64,000 nucleotides of DNA from Leucaena leucocephala (GCA_037074615.1 CM073535.1:8223001-8287000); one strand, 5' to 3'; counted from the first letter of the stretch, positions 46,191 through 59,223 are shown. Program-made: numbers and translations. The notes: generated from the letters alone by a model not told the origin.

Positions 46191-47469
46191 TTTGTATTCT
46201 TAATCTCAGTCAATGACATCTTCGGGGGTCCTCCCTAAACTTGAATGAAGCCTCAGTATTGAAGATCATATCTTAGTCCTTTGTACTCATGAAATGGCTA
46301 TTTACCATAACCTAGAAAATGTTTAACATTAGTCTATTAAAAAATAAGAATACTATAATTTCTCTATGTGTACCATTAATGAATTTATCTATTATAGTAA
46401 GGATGACTCTCTTCATAAGATACATGATTGCATTATTAAATATTATTATATTTAATTATTATTGAGACAGTTTGAGAAAAAAAATAATATATATATAAAA
46501 TAGATCTTATATTAAAATTAACTTTTGATTATATTCTATATTAAATTAAAGACTAGAGGACTATATGATATAATGTTTGTAAGTTGTAAACAGTGAATCT
46601 CATTTCAGATTCTATAAGAATATTTGCAGGTAGAAAAACAATTGTTTGAGCTATCTCTGCTTTATACGGGGATGCTTAATGAATCAAGATGCAAAAGATC
46701 CATATTTCCATGAGTTAAACGAGTTAACCTATAAGCAGGGACATAAAACTTCAAAACGTAAAAGGGGAACTAGTTCACCTAAATCTGAAGAGAAAAATGC
46801 ACTAGGGTGCTGCTAGATCTTGAATGGGTGACACTGGGTGTTGTAGTTTTTTGAAAAGCCTATATTCCTGTCCTGAGTCCCATATTAGAAGAGTTATCTT
46901 AACAAAGGAGCCTTATAAGGAAAAGCTAACTACTAAAATTGGAGAGCCCAATCCTTTATAAAGTTCCTCTTTCAAGGTAATCTTTCAAGGCTTCTCATGG
47001 AAACTTATGAAGACTTGCAACTTCGTTGAAATTGGGGGTTCAATAAAGTGAAAATGTGCACGGATTCTATGGAGGATGCTCACAACATTGTAAAACCCAT
47101 TATAGGAATCACCTTATCTTAAGAAAATTAAATATGGACAGTTTATATTAGATTTGGAACTCATTACTTGGTGATGAACATTGTAACTATATACATCTTT
47201 AATATGGTCAATGAGATCAAACAACTTATGATGCGGAATTGGATAGTCAAATTTGATCATTTCATTGACGTAATGCCGTAACTATTATAATTGAACCTCG
47301 CGAAGGTAAAAAACATTTGCTTTGTTCTGATTTGTATCATGGGCACAATGCCTTAACTATTGACCTTATTGATTCCTCTAAAGACTAATTTCCTTTCCGT
47401 TTGTATTCCGAAAAATCAAGAAACCCAACATACAGACCCCATATATAAGATATTCTTATAGTATTTAAT

Positions 47470-48001
47470 AGTCTTTAATATAAAACTATTTAATTAATTT
47501 AATTAAATTAAAAAAATTAGTTAATATATATCATTTTTTAAAACGTTATAATCATTTTTTTTTTAATTTACTCCCTTCTATTTTTACTTGATTATTATTG
47601 AGAGAGTATTTATAGGATAATTTAAAAAAAGATAAATATAAAAAATAAGTGTTATATTAAAAATAAAATTAATTTTTTAATTATATCTTATATTAGAAAT
47701 TAGAGAAATATTTAAAAAGGAAATGGTCCAATCGCCGCCAGAGTCTAAAATAATATTCTTTCAATTTTTAATATATTATTTAATTAAAAATTTGATTTTA
47801 ATGTTAGATATAAAATTTCATTTCCATATTTATCAATTTTTTTTAAATTATCCTTAATGATACTCTTTTAAAAATAATTAAGATAGGGAGAGAAGGAGTT
47901 AAAAATGATTATTAGGGTATTTTAGAAAAAATATGTTATATTAACTAATTTAACTAATTTTTATAATTAAATTAAATTAATTAAATACTCTTAGAGGAGT
48001 A
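47470..48001. mobile_element. Two adjacent Stowaway-like MITE copies in opposite orientation
   Basis: The segment 47470-47710 and the segment 47747-47999 contain the same blocks read on opposite strands: GATTATTATTGAGAGAGTATT versus AATTAAGATAGGGAGAGAAG-type inverse, and TTAGTTAATATAT versus ATGTTATATTAACTAA. The second ends in GAGGAG followed by TA at 48000-48001. Both belong to the ~260-bp family at 57737-57997. Confidence 0.55.
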
Positions 48002-48259
48002 TATCATAATATTAAGGAAAAACTAAATAAAATATAAAGAATCAAACTATTATGATTAGTTGGAAAAATATCCATATTCCATCATACATGTTACACATGC
48101 TGGAATCTATCTAGAAGATTCAAAATATTCTAAAAGGATTTATGTGTACAAAACGGCATCTGAATAACTGGGGAAGTTGTATACGAAATGTAATTCTCCA
48201 AAAATGATTACGCTGGAATTGTTAGAAAAGGAAGTGGGAGTGGGTGAGGAAGGTAGGTG

Positions 48260-49075
48260 CAAGTAAAGTGTTTATAAACCCGCGGGTCGATATGTTTATT
48301 TGAATTTATAAAAAAAAATTATTTAACCCAATAAATATATAATAGGATTAAATATCAGGTTATAAAATATAATTCATATTTTTTTTAGGTTAAATATCAG
48401 GTAGAAGGGTTATCCTATCCTATCTATAAACATTCATTTTTTTTATCTCTAGATACTATATTTAAAAAGGAGAATATAATAATTACTGGTGATTAAATGA
48501 TTATTTTAAAAATATAAGTAACTAAATAAATAAATTATGTTTTTTAATATTTATAACTATATTAATTTTTTCTTTTTCTTTAATTTTACTAATCATAATA
48601 TACTTATATTATAAATTATAATTATTTATTTTATTTTTTAGATATTTTATCATTATTTGAGAAATTGATACAAAGTTACAATTACAAATTATTTAGACTT
48701 CAAAACTTTTTTTTATATGCAATGAATTTCAATACTTTAATTATTATCTTTTTATTGCCTTATTTTTAATATATTATAGGTATTATTTAACTCTTGAAGA
48801 CATATGAATATGATATTATTTTAGAACTTTATAATTGTAAATTATTTTTCACAATATAAGTATGATATCACAACTTAAACATACCCAACCTATTTATGTC
48901 CAATTTGTCTATACTCAATCTAAAATAATTAAAATTTTTTATTGAATAAATTAGGTATTCAATTATAAAATATAATCTACACTTTTTTTAAATAAAATAT
49001 TAAATATAAGAATTATCCACTCTAATTCTGCTCCTAAATATCTAGGTGTAAGTGGGGTTTTAAAATATGTATAGT
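48260..49075. other. AT-rich upstream region with hAT-MITE-like patches
   Basis: An ACCCGCGGGTCG patch near 48289 and ATTTAGGAGC-type inverse near 49025-49045, with AT-rich sequence between, recall non-autonomous hAT ends; near-direct TAGGTG.AAGT motifs flank them (48254 and 49044). The evidence is too weak for an element call. Confidence 0.25.
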
Positions 49076-49527
49076 AGGGATATAACTTTTAATTGAATTA
49101 TGCCTTTATAATATGAAAAATATTAAAATACCCTTGAACAAAAAAAATAAAAATCCCTTTGCAACAGAACTTGAGTCAGCTGCTCTCTGAATCAATCTTG
49201 GATCGTCTAGTAAAACTCGTATTAAGGGCAGTCTAGTAAAATCCTTGGGAAGATAGGAGCTTTCACTTGGTCATATCCTATTTCAGGGTCACCATCTGTC
49301 ACATATCCCCAATCAATATCAAAGATGAAATCCTTTACAGATGGCAACACTGTCTTATTTAATTCATTAATTTATTGTTTTATTGGCGGTCGCCGATGGC
49401 TCAAATGAAAACGACAAAAGCCATTTCAACAATGCATTTGTTTAAGAATATTATTGAGCAGATCAAATTCATTAATTTATCTATATATCTCATCTTCTGC
49501 AGCTTGAAGGTCCTAAGCATCAACATT

Positions 49528-52500
49528 ATGGGTGGATCTGTAGTTGGAAAATCTGTGCAAGAACTGGCGTTCGAGGGCTCAGGGGATTTACCAGAAGAGT
49601 ATATTTACAGAGATGGTGAATTCAGGGCTCTTCAACCGCAGCAGATGCCAATCGTTGATATTTCTCTTCTGCTTTCTCCTTCCTCGCAACAGCAACAGCA
49701 AGAGTTGCACAATCTTCGTTCTGCACTCACTTCATGGGGTTGCTTCCAGGTTCTTCATCGCTCTTTTCTTTCCTTCTCTGTTCCTTTTCTGTATTTTCCC
49801 ATTTTCTTTACGTTTTTATTTCCCTCAGCATCGGTCCCAGGACTTTATACTTCTTTCAGTTTTCCAGGCACCCATTTTTGTATTAGTTTCATTAGACTAA
49901 TTAGTTCATGTTAAATATCCAACTGTGTTTGTGAGTGTGGGGTTCCTTCCTTTTACGGAGAAAAGGCCTAAAAATCAGAAGTCCATTGTTAACAAGATTG
50001 ATCCATGATCCTAGAGGAATAACGAGAATTAAATAATAGCATATTGAGAAAAAATAACACAGAAAAAGTCGATAATGATCAAGTCGCGCGTTCAAAATTT
50101 GCCTGTTTAGGCCAGTCCAAAAAGGGCCCGTAATAGGCGGGTCTAAACGGGACGGGTTTATGCATTAAAAGGGTGGGCTACAGGCACAGTAAATGGTGTG
50201 TAGTCATTGCATAATCTTATTAGCAGTTTTATACAAAAAAAAAAACATCTCACTTGCACATTTCTACATAGAGGAAGGGAGCTTTTCCCCAATAAAATTA
50301 ATGTGAGAAGACGTTATATATTGGATAGAATCAGGCTAAACAAAAAAAAAAACCATGTAAAAAGGTTACGGTGTTAGATGGAACTCAAAAAATAGTTTAG
50401 GAATATAGTTAGTTTATATTATTGATTTTTATCTAAATTTTATTAATAATACACGATTTTTTTTAATAAATTCACGTCCTTTATATTTCTTAAGAAAGGA
50501 CCCTTTTCAAAGGCAAGGATGACGATGTTGGTTTAATTGTTGGGATTTCAGGTAATAAACCATGGGATGACAAGTTGGTTTCTGGGCAAAGTGAGGGAAG
50601 TTTCAAAGAAATTCTTTGAACTTCCAAAAGAAGAAAAGCAAAAATATGGGCCAGAAGGAGAGTATCATGAAGGATATGGAAGTGACATAATTTTCACCGC
50701 AGATCAAAGGCTTGATTGGACTGATCGTGTTTACCTCAAAGTGCAGCCTGAGCATCACAGAAAATTTAAAGTTTGGCCCCAACAACCCCATGAATTTAGG
50801 TAATTTTCCATTCCCCAATTGTACTTAATGTCAACATTTTTTTGTTAACAACATTAGGATTAGATGACTAAAAAACAATTTATAAAATTAGTGGATCAAA
50901 ATGAAATTTTATATAAACTTAGAGGGGTAAAAATACGCTTTTGCTTTATTTATCTAATGTGGGCCTATTTTTGACTCTTTCAACTTTAATTATCCGTATT
51001 AGATTAGACATGTTAAAAATTATATTTGTTGGATTTGTGTCTTTTTCACTGTAACACGCACCCATTATATTCATAGAGGGTTTGACCTCACACCTTTACG
51101 CATAAGAAACATTTAAGGAGGAGCTAGGTGTCAATTGGATTTGTGTCCTTCATACAGTTATAGTTTTCAGGGTGAAAATTAAAAAAAAAAATCATCTCTT
51201 ATTGTTCTCCATTTATCCAAAAAAAAAAGAGTGAAACATACACAAAAAATACATTAATAATTTAGTTTAGAACTAGTAATTTTAATTTAATAATAACCAG
51301 GCATATTTTCCCCACACCTTGCAGAAAACTAAAAGAATGATTCACGCTGATAATTATTCATGAAAAATGTGTCTTGCCATGAATCTATTATATACATTGG
51401 TAAGCACATATATATATATATATTAAAAATACGGAACTAGTAAAATTATAAGAATAAAATAAGGCCAAACCTAAACAGTTTAACTTTGATATGTTCACAT
51501 TAGGGATGTGTTGATAGAATATACAGAGAAGCTAAAGCAGCTAAATGAAGTGATTATGAAGGCCATGGCTATGTCATTGAACTTGCAAGAAGATATCTTC
51601 TTGAAGCAATGTGGAGAGACAAACATGTTTGCGAGATTCAACTATTATCCTCCATGCACAAGACCTGAACTCGTTCTGGGGCTGAAAGCTCATGCAGATG
51701 GATCTGCCATCACTTTGCTTTTACAGGATGAAAATGTTGAAGGTCTCCAAATCTTCAAAGACAACAATTGGTTTAAAGTTCCTATCATCCCTGAAGCTCT
51801 TCTTGTCAATGTTGGTGATCAAATTGAGGTAATTTATCCTTAATATATGACTTATTTAACTAATTTGATTAGATTAAAGAAGATAATTAGGTTAGTTAAT
51901 ACGAGAATTTTCCATAAAACACCCTAATCATATTTCTTAACTTATTTCTTCCTTCTCTTTCTTGATTATTATTAAGAGAGTATCAATAGTGATACTTTAA
52001 AAAATAATAAATAAATATAAAAAATATATTTTATATTTATGACTAATATCAACTTCCTAATTAGATCTTATATTTAGGACTGGATGGGTATCATTTTCAA
52101 GTCACAAATGAGGGGGGAAAGGACTAATCACATATATATGGAAGCTTATTATATAACAATTGTAATTAAATTGAAGTAAGAAGAGGATAGAGAATAAAAC
52201 ACGAAATTTACCATATAGGCATCACTGTTATAAATATTCTTGCATATGTGAATGTCCATAAAACTTATATCTCTTGGGATTCCTCTTAGGATTCTTTCTT
52301 CCCTTTATGCCATAAAACTATAACTTCCTCAATGAATGACTTGAGAGAGGTTTCTTATGGTTAATGGTATTTTATTTCTCTTTAATCTTTTGTAATCTTA
52401 TGTTTAGTCTTTAATGGGTGTGGCCTATAAATAGTGGCTATATAGAAGGCATTTGGACAAGTTAATATACAAGCATATAAGGAATTTTCTCTTGTCCTTC

Positions 52501-55500
52501 CATTTCTCTTATCTCAAACTTCCTGTCTTGTTATTCTTTCTACTCTCTCACTTTCTTATTTTTATAACACGTTATCAACATGACATTGCTCTGAAAAATT
52601 TAAGACTATGGATTTTCCTCTCTCTTTTATTGGGTACAAGAATGAAGATATATATCTAATAGATAGTGCTACAACACATACCATATTCAAAGATAAAAAA
52701 TATTTTCTCATTTGACAATGAATGGTGCAAGCATCAATACTATAGCGGGTAATACAAAACTAATTGAAGGCTCCGGAAGAGCAATGATAATATTACCCAA
52801 AGGGACAAATTTTGTAATTAATGATGCTTTATATTCCTCTAAGTCTCAAAGAAATTTGTTAAGTTTTAAAGATATCCGCCGAAATGGGTATTATATTGAG
52901 ACTATAGATGAGAAAAATATTGAATATCTACATATTACAATTGTTAGACATGGAGAAAAATGTGTTCTTGAATAAGTACCTGCATTATCTTCTGGTTTGT
53001 ACTATACAAATATTAGTATAATTGAAACAAATGTTACAGTAAACCAGAAGTTTACTGATAAAAATACATTCATTATTTGGCATGACCGGTTAGGCCATCT
53101 CGGATCAACTATGATGCGAAGGATTATTGAAAATTCACATGGACATCCATTGAAGAGCCAGGAGATTCTTCAATTTAAGATTTTTCATGTGTTGCTTGTT
53201 ATCAAGGCAAACTAATTATAAGATCTTCATTAACAAAAATTGGGGTAGAATCCCCTGCATTTCTAGAACGTATCCAAGGAGATATATGTGGACCTATTCA
53301 TCCACCATGTGGACCATTTAGATATTTTATGGTTTTAATAGATGTATCTACAAGATGGTCACATGTGTGCTTGTTATCTACACTTAATTTAGCATTTGTT
53401 AGATTACTTGCTCAAATAATTCGATTAAGAGCACAATTTTTAGAATATGCAATTAAGGCAATTCGTCTTGATAATGCGAGTGGTTTTCATCGCAAAAGTT
53501 TAATGATTATTGCATGGCAACTGGAATAACAGTAGAGAAATCTGTTGTTCATGTCCACACTCAAAATAGTTTAGCAGAATCATTAATTAAATGCCTCCAA
53601 TTGATTGCTAGACCAATACTTATGAGAACAAAACTTCCCATTTCAGCTTGGAGACATGCAATTTTACATGCATCAACAATTATAAACATCAGGCCAACAA
53701 GTTATCATAAATTCTCCCCATTACAATTGGCTTTTGGTCAGGAGCCAAATATTTCTCATCTTAGAATTTTTGGATGTGTGGTATTTGTCCCAATTGCTCC
53801 ACCACAACACACAAAGATGGGACCTCAGAGAAGGTTAGGAATATATGTTGGTTATGAATCTCCTTTTATAATCAAGTATTTAGAATCGTTAACGAGAGAT
53901 TTTGTTTACGGCACGTTTTGATGATTGTCATTTTGATGAGACAAATTTTCCAACATTAGGGGGAGATAATAAGCAGCTGGATAAAGAAATCATATGGAAA
54001 GCATTATCGTTGTCTTATTTAGTTCCTCGAACACAAATATGTGAGTTTGAAGTTCAAAAAATAATTCATTTGCAAAATATTGCAAATCAATTGCCAGATG
54101 CATTTACTTATTCCAAGAGAATTATTAAATCTCATATTCCAGTTGAAAATACTCCAATTCGAATTGATGTCCTAGCAGGATAAGTAGCAAGTACAAATGA
54201 AACTAAACCACGTTTGAAGAGTGGTAAACCAATTGGTTCCAAAGATAAAAATCCTAGAAAGAAGAGTAAACAATCAAGATGGTCAAATTGAGAAGGCTGG
54301 TCTTATAGGAGATACCCAGGACAACAAATCAAAAGACCCCAGAAGAGGTTCAGGTACCTGAAAATAATGAAGAGATCTCGATAAGTTATGTCAATACGGG
54401 AAAAAGGTGGAACCAAGAAAATATAGTCATCGACGATATTTTTTCATACAATGTTGCTGTTAAAATAACTAATCAAAGTGAGGATCTTGAACCTAGGTCA
54501 GTTGAAGAATGTAGACATAGAAATGATTGGACAAAATTGAAAGACGCAATTCAAGCAGAATTGAATTCACGTTCAAAACGTGAAGTTTTTGGCCCTGTAG
54601 TCCAAATATCAAATGGTGTTAAACCAGTTGGATATAGATGGGTTTTTGTGTGAAAACGAAATGAGAAAAATGAGGTTGTTAGATATAAAGTACGACTTGT
54701 GGCACAAGGCTTTTCGCAAAGACCTGGCATTGATTATGAAGAAACATATTATCCTGTGGTGGATACAATTACTTTCAGATATCTAATCAGTCTGGCAGTG
54801 CATGAAAGACTTGATATGTGTCTAATGGATATTGTTATAACATACTTATATGGTTCTTTAGATACTGAAATTTATATAAAAATCTCTGAAGGATTTAAAT
54901 TGCCTGAAGCATGTAAGAATCCTCGAGAAAATTACGCAATTCGTTTGCATAAATCCTTATACGGATTAAAACAATCTGGAAGAATGTGGTATAACCATCT
55001 AAGTAAATATTTGTTGAAAGCAGGCTATAAAAATGATTCAATTAACCCATGTGTTTTTATAAAAAAGAACATATCAGAATTTGTTATAATTGCTGTCTAT
55101 ATGGATGACTTGAATATAATTGGAACTCCTGAAGAGCTTCAAAAAGCAGTGGATTGTTTAAAGAAAGAATTTGAAATGAAAGATCTTGGAAAAATAAAGT
55201 TTTGTCTCGGTTTACAAATCGAGCACTTAACAAATGGAGTGTTTCTTCATCAATCAGCTTATATTGAAAAAATATTAAAGCAATTTTATATGGATAAAGC
55301 ACATCTATTAACTACTCCAATGGTTGTGAGATCGCTAGTTAAAGAAAAAGATCATTTTCGCCCTCAAGAGGAAAATGAAAAACTTCTTGGTCCAGAAGTA
55401 CCATATCTTAGTGCTATAGGGGCACTAATATATCTTGATAATTCAACACGATCTGATATTGCATTTGCTGTGAGTTTATTGGCAAGATTTAGTTTTTCTC

Positions 55501-57112
55501 CAACAAGAAGATATTGGAATGGAGTTAAACATATATTTTGATACATTTGAGGGACAATTGATATGGGATTATTTTATTCTAATGAATCCGAATCACAATT
55601 GATTGGTTATGCAGATGCAGGATTTTTATCAGATCCACATAAAGGTAGATCTTATACAGGATATTTATTTACTTGTGGAAGTACAACTATATCTTGGCAT
55701 TCGATAAAACAAACTTTATCAGCTACCTCATCAAATCATTCAGAAATCATTGCAATTCATGAAGCAAGTCGAGAATATGTTTGGCTAAGGTTAGTAATCC
55801 AACATATCCAAAGAATGAGTGGTCTACCTCCAGAACAAGAGATTCCAATAGTATTATATGAAGATAATACAACATGCATAACTCAATTGAAAGGAGGATA
55901 TATCAAAGGAGATAGAACAAAACATATTTCTCCAAAATTCTTTTTCACTCATGATCTTATGAAGAATGGTGATATAGATGTTCAGCAAATTTGATCATGT
56001 GACAACCTTGTAGATTTGTTTACCAAGACACTACCAACTAAGCCATTTGAGAAGTTAGTGTATGGTATTAGAATGCGCAGATTCAAAGACATAAATTGAC
56101 AACATCATCAGGGGAGTAAACAAGTACTTGATGTACTCTTCATTTTAAGGATTTTATTTTTCATTGGGTTTTCCTAAAAAATTTAAGGTAACTTAAATAA
56201 ATATTGTGTACTCTTTTTTCTTCACTAGGATTTTATCCCAATGGGTTTTTCCTAATAAGGTTTTAATGAGGCATAATATCTGTTATGGATATCTAAGGGG
56301 GATTGTTATAAATATTCTTGCATATGTGGATGTCCATAAAACTTATACCTCTTGGGATTCCTCTTAAGATTCCTTCTTCCCTTTATGCCATAAAACTATA
56401 ACTTCCTCAATAAATGACTTGAGAGGGGTTTCTTATGGTTAATGGCATTTTATTCCTCTTTAATCTTTTGTAACCTTATGTTTAGTCTTTAATAGGTGTG
56501 GCCTATAAATAGTGGCTATGTATAAGGCATTTGGACAAATGAATATACAAGCATATAAGGAATTCTCTCTTGTCCTTCCATTTCTCTCATCTCAAAATCC
56601 TTGTCTTGTTATTCTTTCTACTCTCTCACTTTCTTATTTTTATAACAATCACTTAATTTTCATATTGTTCAGTCTTTAATAGCCATAAGTGGAATTATGC
56701 CAAAAATTTCATTGTTTTTTTAAATATTATCTTTATCATAACAATTATTTAAAAAGATTAAAAAAGTTATTGAAATGATAAGTAAAACATATATTAAAGT
56801 TAAACTATTTGAAATTTACATATTCATGTGATATTTTTAACCTAATGGAAGGAACTTGTTGGTCCATGTGAATAGATAATGAGCAATGGAATATTCAAGA
56901 GCCCCGTACACAGAGTAGTGATAAACTCAAAAAAGGAGAGGCTCACATTGGCCATGTTTTGTGCTCCTGACGTGGAAGAAGAAATTGGACCAGTCAAAGA
57001 ACTAGTTGATGAGTCAAGGCCAAAGTTATACAAATCAATAAAGAATTATGTTAAGACATATTTCCAATACTATCAGCAAAATAAAAGAGCCATTGATGCT
57101 GTAAAGATGTAA
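49528..57112 (+). CDS. 2OG-Fe(II) dioxygenase, SRG1/NCS1-like, copy 2
   Basis: Four exons, 49528-49749, 50552-50799, 51504-51828 and 56876-57112, joined in phase to 1032 nt (343 residues), the usual size for plant DOXC-class oxygenases. The start ATG was chosen because MGGSVVGKSVQELAF aligns with family N-termini; the frame is open upstream but unlike the family. The DIOX_N domain covers about residues 45-155 (MPIVDISLLL, FQVINHGM). The catalytic domain has iron ligands H220 and D222 (LKAHADGS) and H277 (SPVHRVV), and the 2OG anchor R287-x-T289. Relatives include SRG1, norcoclaurine synthase 1 and codeine O-demethylase types; the substrate cannot be inferred. Exon 2 has the same length (248 bp) as in the copy at 41279-41526, supporting tandem duplication. 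Intron 3 is 5 kb because of copia element C. Confidence 0.93.
49750..50551 (+). other. Dioxygenase copy 2 intron 1 with a GC-rich transposon patch
   Basis: Non-coding. A GGCCAGTCC...GGGCCCG...GGCGGGTCTAAACGGGACGGG patch at 50110-50158 stands out from the AT-rich surroundings and resembles the ends of hAT MITEs, but no pair of ends was found. Confidence 0.45.
51838..52090. mobile_element. Stowaway-like MITE at the start of copy 2 intron 3
   Basis: Starts just inside the splice donor (51829) with ATCCTTAATATATGAC and ends inverted as TATTTAGGACTGGATGGGTA. Inner blocks (TTAACTAATTTGATTAGATTAAAGAAG, TTGATTATTATTAAGAGAGTAT) match the other family copies. Confidence 0.6.
52226..52569 (+). repeat. 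5' LTR of copia element C
   Basis: 344 bp with a clear TATAAATA promoter motif at 52426-52433. Terminal inverted repeat TGTTATAA/TTATAACA. Confidence 0.95.
52640..56099 (+). pseudogene. Copia C pol: protease, integrase, RT, RNase H (broken)
   Basis: Protease homology starts near 52640 (LIDSATTHTIF). The pre-integrase piece lies at 53070-53200 (WHDRLGHLGSTMMRRII). The integrase core spans 53270-53900, with the D..N segment AIRLDNASGF, then HTQNSLAESLIK. RT is at 54699-55541 with KSLYGLKQSGRMWYN and VYMDDLNIIGT. RNase H spans 55563-55994 (LIGYADAGFLSDPHKGRSYTG, then LYEDNTTCI) and a tail ends at 56099. Stop codons and frameshifts occur between pieces, for example at 53526 and 54651. Capsid coding is absent, so the copy could move only with proteins supplied from elsewhere. 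Confidence 0.92.
56304..56647 (+). repeat. 3' LTR of copia element C
   Basis: 344 bp, same ends as the 5' LTR. Most differences between the two are C/T or A/G transitions. Confidence 0.95.
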
Positions 57113-57270
57113 CGTGAGACTGCTGTCTGGTATATAGAAAAGGGGTTTGAGAAAAGGGGAACTTGATATGTTATGTTTAGTAAATGATATATTAGCTTTG
57201 TATAAAGAGATCTTTCCTATATTTATTGGGGAGAGTTTTCTCATTTTTATTTTGTACCAATTGACTCCTT

Positions 57271-57660
57271 GGAGAAGTTAGATATGTTATGAAATTGTTA
57301 GCGTCCTTTATTAATATCTCATGCTTGAAAATAGGACAATTTTCTTGAAATATTGACTCATTATCCAAAGTTGGAGAAAAATTTGACTCTTGGAAAATGA
57401 TGGATAGGTTTGGCAGGTTGATTTTTGAGCATTAACTTACCCTTACACACCATTACTCACGTATCAACACTAGTATTCTTATTAAGATTTCAATACCCTC
57501 CTCTAACGTTCGGGTTACACCGCAAAAAGAAAAGGAAAAAGGACCACTGATATACGTAATATGCTTATATTACATATATTCTGCAGTATACCTCTAAATT
57601 TTAGGATAGTTCCTTTATTTCCAATTTAAAGGTAAGTCCTTTATTTTTTTAAAAAAATAA
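57271..57660 (+). repeat. Dioxygenase 3' flank, first copy of local duplication
   Basis: Blocks AGATATGTTATGAAA...AATATCTCATGCTT...TTGGAGAAAA (57280-57385) and GGACCACTGATATAC...TGCAGTATACCTCTAAAT (57541-57600) recur in the same order at 58163-58285 and 58631-58670. Confidence 0.65.
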
Positions 57661-57736
57661 TAATATAAGAATTAGTTGGATAACTATGTTTAGTTCTAAA
57701 TATAAAATTTTACTCTATTTTATATATAATATATTA

Positions 57737-57997
57737 CTCCTCCTGTCTTTAATATATAATCTAATTGAAAAGTTAATATTAATTTTAAATATAAGATATA
57801 TTTTTTATATTTATTAACTTTTTTATAGATTACTCTATTGATATTTCCTTAAGAATAATCAAATAAGAGAATGGGGGGTGAAATTAAGAAAGATAATTAT
57901 AATATTTTATAAAGAATATGTATCATATTAATTAATTTAACTAATTTTCTTAATATAATTAAATTATTTAAATAAATACTATATAAAGTCGAAGGAG
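57737..57997. mobile_element. Stowaway-like MITE, 261 bp, best preserved copy
   Basis: CTCCTCCTGTCTTTAATATA at the left and CTCCTTCGACTTTATATA inverted at the right, with TA on both sides (57735-57736 and 57998-57999). AT-rich, non-coding. It serves as the reference for the family seen at 43161, 47470, 47747, 51838 and 59224. Confidence 0.75.
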
Positions 57998-58162
57998 TAA
58001 TATTCGATCATATTGTTATTTGATAATACCTTCATATCTCGACATGTCTTCTCTATGAGAGTAAACTCCATCAACATTGATAGTAGGGTTTTTGTTTATC
58101 GATATAGCACCTCCGATTTTAACTTGATTATCATTCTCATTATTTTTTGTCAATGGGCCCTT

Positions 58163-58573
58163 TAATATAGATATGTTATGAAACTATGAATCTCCTTTAA
58201 TAATATCTCATGCTTTTAAATAGTAGTATTTCCTTGAAATATGGACTCATTACCAAAAGTTGGAGAAAAGATTGTACTCTATGTTAATTATAGATAGATC
58301 ATTACAAAATAAGAATAGATCATTACAAAATATAACATGATCACCACTTATATATATATATATATATATATATAATGATCATTTCAATTTATTAAGAACA
58401 ATTACATTCCAATATCAATCACACAATAACAATATGCTCCAAAGATATAATATATTAGATAAAATGATTTTAAGAATAGCGAACAAACTTTTAAATAAAA
58501 TAAAAGAATGATAATTACTACAAAAAGCCTCCTATTCACTTCAAAGAAATCTTAACCAAAGGGTTTTCCCAAG

Positions 58574-58613
<40 letters not shown>

Positions 58614-58740
58614 GCTAATGTTAGATAAGGAGAGGACCACTGGTATACTCCTATTTGCAGTATACTTCTAAATATAGTACCCGTTTTACCAATTAAAATG
58701 TAAGTCTTAATTTTATCAAAAAAAATAATATTGAGGGTTA
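58163..58740 (+). repeat. Dioxygenase 3' flank, second copy
   Basis: Second copy of the 57271-57660 blocks, interrupted by TA microsatellites at 58349-58373 and 58579-58610. It ends in a TTATCAAAAAAAATAATATTGAGGG stretch comparable to 57640-57665. Confidence 0.6.
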
Positions 58741-59223
58741 AGATGTAAATCTGCCCGTAAAGTATTACTCTATGTGCAAAAAAACACCATAAAATATTTG
58801 AGTATAAAAGGATACATAAAGTTTCTAAAATGGTGGAAAAAACTATGGCCGTTAAAATAACCTAACCTTAGTTACTTTTGCACCAAAGGAAATTTAACCG
58901 TCAATATTGCGAACTTAATGATTATGGTATGCTTGCACTACTTTGTAAACTTTTTGAGTATTTTTGTACCAAAAAAAAACTTTATAGTATTTGGTGCATG
59001 TGACAAAATACTTTATGAGTATATTTACACTTTAGACCTAATATTTATCTACAAAATGGGAGAACTGAGGTTTGAATCCCACTTTGTTAAAAAAGAATTC
59101 TAAGTGAGGCATCATGTTCGTAAAATCTTAATCTAAATTAGTAAGTTACTGAGATATTTAATAATAGGATTCAAAAAAAATATTAGATACTGAATGACTG
59201 AAAGGATTATGAAAAAAAATATA
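58741..59223. other. AT-rich intergenic, no gene seen
   Basis: No supportable feature; short frames have no domain content. Confidence 0.5.

Larger units (their letters stand above)
44085..49527. other. Intergenic between the two dioxygenase copies
   Basis: About 5.4 kb without a gene. It holds several MITE-like blocks (listed separately) and AT-rich DNA. The 46600-47400 part is less AT-rich but has no usable open frame. Confidence 0.55.
52226..56647 (+). mobile_element. Ty1/copia element C in copy 2 intron 3
   Basis: Both LTRs are 344 bp (52226-52569 and 56304-56647), begin TGTTATAA and end TTATAACA, and are flanked by a perfect ATCAC target duplication (52221-52225 and 56648-56652). I count about 19 differences between the LTRs, so it is older than the gypsy element at 17085. 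Sense orientation with respect to the host gene. The internal region starts at protease; almost all of gag is missing. A purine tract AAGGGGGA lies at 56295-56302. CGTTATCAACATGAC follows the 5' LTR as in element A at 15191-15204. Confidence 0.95.

Noticed and set aside
49375..49527. Upstream in-frame extension of dioxygenase copy 2
   Set aside because: The frame is open, but its residues do not fit the family, while MGGS at 49528 aligns with known N-termini.
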